The notes under the pieces: model-generated | What the model was told of the DNA's origin: nothing | The model's database searches: none | Seen by the model: only the letters and a program-made list of their open reading frames with translations | Shown here: positions 19,882 to 22,661 of the stretch, one piece after another | How the letters are laid out: each line of letters begins with the position of its first letter | Position numbering within the stretch: position 1 is the stretch's first letter | Made by a program: the position numbers and the translations under genes | NCBI GenBank assembly: GCA_964563535.1 | Contig: CAZLXP010000036.1 | Location: 1 to 22,661, forward strand | DNA from: WVWN01 sp964563535 | Lineage (GTDB): Bacteria > RBG-13-66-14 > B26-G2 > WVWN01 | Direction: 5' to 3' | DNA length: 22,661 nucleotides

Positions 19882-19910
19882 TTGCCAAAGGCGCGGCGCG
19901 CGTTTATAAT
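19882..19910 (+). promoter_or_regulatory. Promoter of maf
   Basis: TTGCCA (19882-19887), 17 bases and TATAAT (19905-19910). The predicted start of transcription is only about seven bases before ATG 19924. Confidence 0.7.
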
Positions 19911-19923
19911 AACCGCAATCGCG

Positions 19924-20529
19924 ATGGCGCCGAAAAAGAAAAACGATAAGTCTCCCCTCGTCCTCGCCTCCACGTCGCCGCGGCGACGCTTCCTCTTGCG
20001 CGAGGCCGGCATCCCCTTCGACGTCGTCGCGCCCCGCGACGTCGCCGAGGATTTCCCGGCCGGCGAACCGCCCCAAGACCTCGTCCGCCGCCACGCGCTG
20101 ACGAAAGCGCGCTCCGTCGCCGCCGACCACCCGGGCCGCCTCATCCTCGCCGGCGATACCGTCGTCGTACTCGACGACCGCGTCTTCGGCAAACCCGCCG
20201 ACGAGGCGGAGGCCCGGGCGATGTTGGCCCAACTCGCCGGCCGTACCCACGTCGTCTATACCGGCCTCGCCCTGGTCGACGGCTCGAGCGGCCGCGAGGT
20301 GGCCAAGGCCGAGGCCACCGCCGTCACGATGAGGCCGCTTTCGGCCAAGGAGATAAGGTTCTACGTCGCCACCGGCGAGCCGCTGGACAAGGCCGGCGCG
20401 TACGCCGTCCAGGGGCGGGGCTCCCTCCTGGTGGAGCGCGTCGACGGCGACTACTTCAACGTCGTCGGCCTGCCGCTCTACCGCCTCTCCAAAATGCTGG
20501 AGGCCTTCGGCCGCGACGTATTCCGGTAA
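19924..20529 (+). CDS. maf: Maf family nucleoside triphosphate pyrophosphatase
   Basis: The 201-residue product starts MAPKKKNDKSPLVLASTSPR. SPRRRFLLREAG, LAGDTVVVLDDRVFGKP, HVVYTGLALVD and GAYAVQGRGSLLVERVDGDYFNVVGLP are the full set of Maf motifs. The enzyme hydrolyses non-canonical or modified NTPs (dTTP/UTP-type for this subgroup), limiting misincorporation. ATG 19924 is preferred because the promoter and preceding terminator lie upstream, ruling out a start at 19750. There is no ribosome site; translation is probably leaderless or nearly so. Confidence 0.95.
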   Translation: MAPKKKNDKSPLVLASTSPRRRFLLREAGIPFDVVAPRDVAEDFPAGEPPQDLVRRHALTKARSVAADHPGRLILAGDTVVVLDDRVFGKPADEAEARAMLAQLAGRTHVVYTGLALVDGSSGREVAKAEATAVTMRPLSAKEIRFYVATGEPLDKAGAYAVQGRGSLLVERVDGDYFNVVGLPLYRLSKMLEAFGRDVFR

Positions 20530-20560
20530 TCGCGGAGGCCGCGCCGCCGGTCCCGCGCGT

Positions 20561-20585
20561 AAAAAGGCCGCCCGAAGGGGCGGCC
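20561..20585 (-). terminator. Terminator of the chromate transporter gene
   Basis: The stem GGCCGCCC/GGGCGGCC with loop GAAG is followed on the minus strand by TTTTT. Confidence 0.8.
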
Positions 20586-20621
20586 GCTTCACGTGATCGC
20601 GCGTCGCGCCAAGCGCCACGT

Positions 20622-21818
20622 CTAAAGCACGAAGGCCGACACCACCGTCGCCGCCGCGACCACCCAGGGAAGCTTGACCCCCAAGAGGAGCGCGCCGAAC
20701 GCGCCGCCGGCGATGAGCGCCCGCTTCGCCTCCCACGGGATATTCCACGCGAACATAACCGTAACGGTTAAAAGCAGGCCGATAAAGGAGGACAGCACGC
20801 CGCGCACCGCGGCGTTGAAGCGGCGCGAGCGGCGGAGCCGGTCGAAGTACGGCGTGACGCCCACCACCACCAGAAACGACGGCGCGAATATCGCGACCGT
20901 GGCCGCGACGCCGCCCCACGCCCCGGCGACCATATACCCGACGAAGGTCGCCGTAATGACGATGGGCCCGGGCGTAACCTGCCCCAGCGCGATGCCGTTG
21001 ACGAAGGTCGAGCCGTCGAGCCACGAGCGCACCTTGACTATCTCGTGGAACATCAGCGGGATGGAGGCGAAGCCCCCGCCGAAGGCGAAGAGGTCGACGC
21101 GGACCATGAGCGCCGCCAACGGCAACAACCCGCGCGCCGCGACTAGCGGGACGACGAACGCCGCGGCCGCGAGGGCGACCAGGACGACGAGCGGCCAGGG
21201 GAAAGGCCGCGACGCCGTCCCGGCCTCGGCCGGCGCGCCGACGTCGTCGCGCCGGAACGCCACCAGCCCCAACAACGCCGTCAGCAATATCACCGGTATG
21301 GGGTTCACGCGTAGGCCATAGAGCGCCGCGGCGAGGGCGGCGACGCCGACGCTCCGCCAGCCCTTAAGCGTCGCCCGCGCCATATTGTACGTCGCCTGCG
21401 CCATGATGGCGATGATTACCGCGCGCAAGCCCGCGAACGCCGAAACCGCCCACGGCCACTCGTACAGCCGGCCGTATAAGGCCGCGAACGTCGTCATCAG
21501 CGCGAACGCCGGGAGGCCGAAGGCGACGAAGGTCGAGGCGGCGCCCGCGACGCCCCGCGCGCGCAAGCCCACGTACGCCGCCACCTGCATCGCCGTCGCC
21601 CCCGGGACCATCTGGCATAGCGCCACGCCGGCCTGGAACGACGCCTCGCTTAGCCAGCGCCGCCGCTCCACCGCCAGCTTGCGGATGTGGGCCACCATCG
21701 CCGGCCCGCCGAAAGCCGTCGCGCCCAGCTTCAAAAAAGCGCCGAAGAGCGCGACCAGCGGCGGCGCCGGGGGCGCCGTGCGTTCTACCGCTAGGTCCAT
21801 CGGCGGCGATACTACCAC
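20622..21818 (-). CDS. chrA: Chromate transporter, CHR family, two-domain
   Basis: The 398-residue membrane protein is made of two homologous halves. The first has FLKLGATAFGGPAMVAHIRK and CQMVPGATAMQVAAYVGLRA. The second has FAFGGGFASIPLMFHEIVKV and GQVTPGPIVITATFVGYMVA. The paired FGGP/GGG and Q-x-x-PG motifs are those of long-chain CHR transporters, which export chromate in proton-linked fashion; some relatives move other anions. About ten to twelve membrane spans are expected. The start is GTG 21818 or ATG 21800; neither has a clear ribosome site. No chromate regulator is nearby. Confidence 0.93.
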   Translation of the reverse strand: MVVSPPMDLAVERTAPPAPPLVALFGAFLKLGATAFGGPAMVAHIRKLAVERRRWLSEASFQAGVALCQMVPGATAMQVAAYVGLRARGVAGAASTFVAFGLPAFALMTTFAALYGRLYEWPWAVSAFAGLRAVIIAIMAQATYNMARATLKGWRSVGVAALAAALYGLRVNPIPVILLTALLGLVAFRRDDVGAPAEAGTASRPFPWPLVVLVALAAAAFVVPLVAARGLLPLAALMVRVDLFAFGGGFASIPLMFHEIVKVRSWLDGSTFVNGIALGQVTPGPIVITATFVGYMVAGAWGGVAATVAIFAPSFLVVVGVTPYFDRLRRSRRFNAAVRGVLSSFIGLLLTVTVMFAWNIPWEAKRALIAGGAFGALLLGVKLPWVVAAATVVSAFVL

Positions 21819-21883
21819 ATCCGGGGCGGTGCTCCAAAAACAATCATCGAGCGGCCGCGCCGCGTCCGACGACCCGATACCGC

Positions 21884-21912
21884 TTGCCTTAGCCGCGGCC
21901 GGGTGCTATATT
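21884..21912 (+). promoter_or_regulatory. Promoter of recG
   Basis: TTGCCT (21884-21889), 17 bases and TATATT (21907-21912), about 97 bases before GTG 22009. Confidence 0.6.
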
Positions 21913-22008
21913 TCGCGTGGCGGGAGCCGGCTTTATTCAATCGGCGCTGCGGCCGGCACAAATCGTACTTCTCGCCAACGCCGCGGCGCGTAATCGCAAC
22001 GTACTCCG

Positions 22009-22661
22009 GTGACGGAAGAAGTCAAACTCGCAATCGCGAAGATGCGGCGGCCGACCGAGCTGGCGGTCGCTTTCGATTATTACGGCCTGGAGAAGCTCCG
22101 CGGCGTCGAACGGCGCATGCGGGAATGGGCGGCGGAGGGGAAGGCCGCCGCCCGCGACGCCGGCGTCAAAAACCTCTTCGACCAGATCGCGTCGCTCTTT
22201 CCCGACGAGCAAACGGAGCTTCTGGCGGAGCGCCTCGCACGCGCGTCGCGACTTTTGGACGAAATAGAGCGGCCGCCCCGGCCGCCCGTCGCCCGCGCCA
22301 GGGCGCTCGACGCCGATACCAACGTCCAATACCTTAAGGGGGTGGGGCCGACGCGGGCGCGGGCGCTGGCCAACCTGGGCGTCACCACCGCCAAGGATTT
22401 GCTCTACCTCTTCCCCCGCGACTACGTCGACCGCTCGCGCGTCACGCCGCTGGGCGACGTCCGCGTCGGCGACGACGTCACCGTCGAGGGGACCGTCGCC
22501 GAGATCGTGCTGGAGCGCAAGCGCCGCGGCCGCACCCTCGTCACGGCGCTGTTGTCGGACGACACCGGCGACATCCTGCTGAAGTGGTTCAACGCGCCGT
22601 ACGTCGCGGACAAGGTGGAGGCCGGCGACCGCGTCGTCGCCAGCGGCAAGCTGAAATTCTA
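22009..22661 (+). CDS. recG: ATP-dependent DNA helicase RecG, 5' part (runs off the window)
   Basis: The open frame starts at GTG 22009, just after an in-frame TAA, and continues to the end of the window, giving 217 residues. An N-terminal helical region (residues 1-100) is followed by VQYLKGVGPTRARALANLGV (107-126), TAKDLLYLFPRDYVDRS and the start of the OB-fold wedge domain (VGDDVTVEGTVAEIVLERKR; LLSDDTGDILLKWFNAPYVA). These are the RecG hallmarks before the helicase motor. RecG reverses stalled replication forks and branch-migrates Holliday junctions. No ribosome site is seen. Confidence 0.93.
   Translation, partial: MTEEVKLAIAKMRRPTELAVAFDYYGLEKLRGVERRMREWAAEGKAAARDAGVKNLFDQIASLFPDEQTELLAERLARASRLLDEIERPPRPPVARARALDADTNVQYLKGVGPTRARALANLGVTTAKDLLYLFPRDYVDRSRVTPLGDVRVGDDVTVEGTVAEIVLERKRRGRTLVTALLSDDTGDILLKWFNAPYVADKVEAGDRVVASGKLKF

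Noticed and set aside
19840..21024. Long minus-strand open frame of 394 codons opposite maf and across the 3' part of chrA
   Set aside because: It is antisense to the well-supported maf gene and lies in another frame of chrA, with arginine- and glycine-rich low-complexity sequence typical of GC-rich shadow frames.

Overview
The window is GC-rich bacterial DNA with AT-richer patches. It looks like a metagenome-derived contig from a poorly characterised Gram-negative-type lineage. The evidence is a set of Sec-secreted or lipid-anchored beta-propeller and jelly-roll proteins, strong AGGAGG ribosome sites, sigma70-like promoters, and two secreted proteins ending in the same short tag (PAS[LF]G[RK]VKA[LI]FR). 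I associate such endings with candidate phyla such as Coatesbacteria; that placement is recollection, not proof.

Layout. At 1-130, a fragment of a foreign-looking secreted protein runs head-on into a truncated flavin reductase through a 19-base stretch that encodes part of both; this may be an assembly chimera. Positions 370-3000 hold a cluster of palindromes, a broken copy of an excisionase-like helix-turn-helix gene, a secreted propeller gene, and a minus-strand operon of small genes (28-residue peptide, membrane protein, HTH protein, winged-helix protein) that looks like remnant mobile DNA. Positions 3100-5250 carry two DUF3795 zinc proteins, a 60-base relic of a third, a foreign AT-richer gene and a possible restriction-enzyme scrap. 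Positions 5300-8450 hold GrpB, a deletion scar of a secreted gene, three secreted proteins and an NHL propeller.

Positions 8500-13230 are the accessory core. Three tRNA genes (Arg-TCT, His-GTG, Arg-CCG) precede a Phd/RelE toxin-antitoxin pair. A 16-base repeat of the tRNA-Arg 3' end brackets that pair, as expected of a tiny tRNA-integrated element. An AT-richer operon follows, with a large DUF4209 protein carrying a HEPN-like RNxxAHG motif plus an unknown partner; it is a candidate defence module. Positions 13280-17020 hold a lipoprotein, a secreted protein, a phytoene-desaturase-like oxidoreductase, DUF3788, an alkyltransferase-like DNA repair protein and tRNA-Lys. Just beyond the tRNA is a PBECR-like/DUF2283 putative toxin-antitoxin pair whose promoter implies a leaderless message.

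Positions 17870-18970 carry two cold-shock protein genes on the minus strand, each with a roughly 200-nt leader. Both leaders share a 29-nt element at exactly the same distance from the start codon, and each element can pair with the sequence just upstream of that start. This is the best candidate in the window for an undescribed regulatory RNA. The window ends with a tagged secreted protein, Maf, a chromate transporter (minus strand) and the 5' part of recG.
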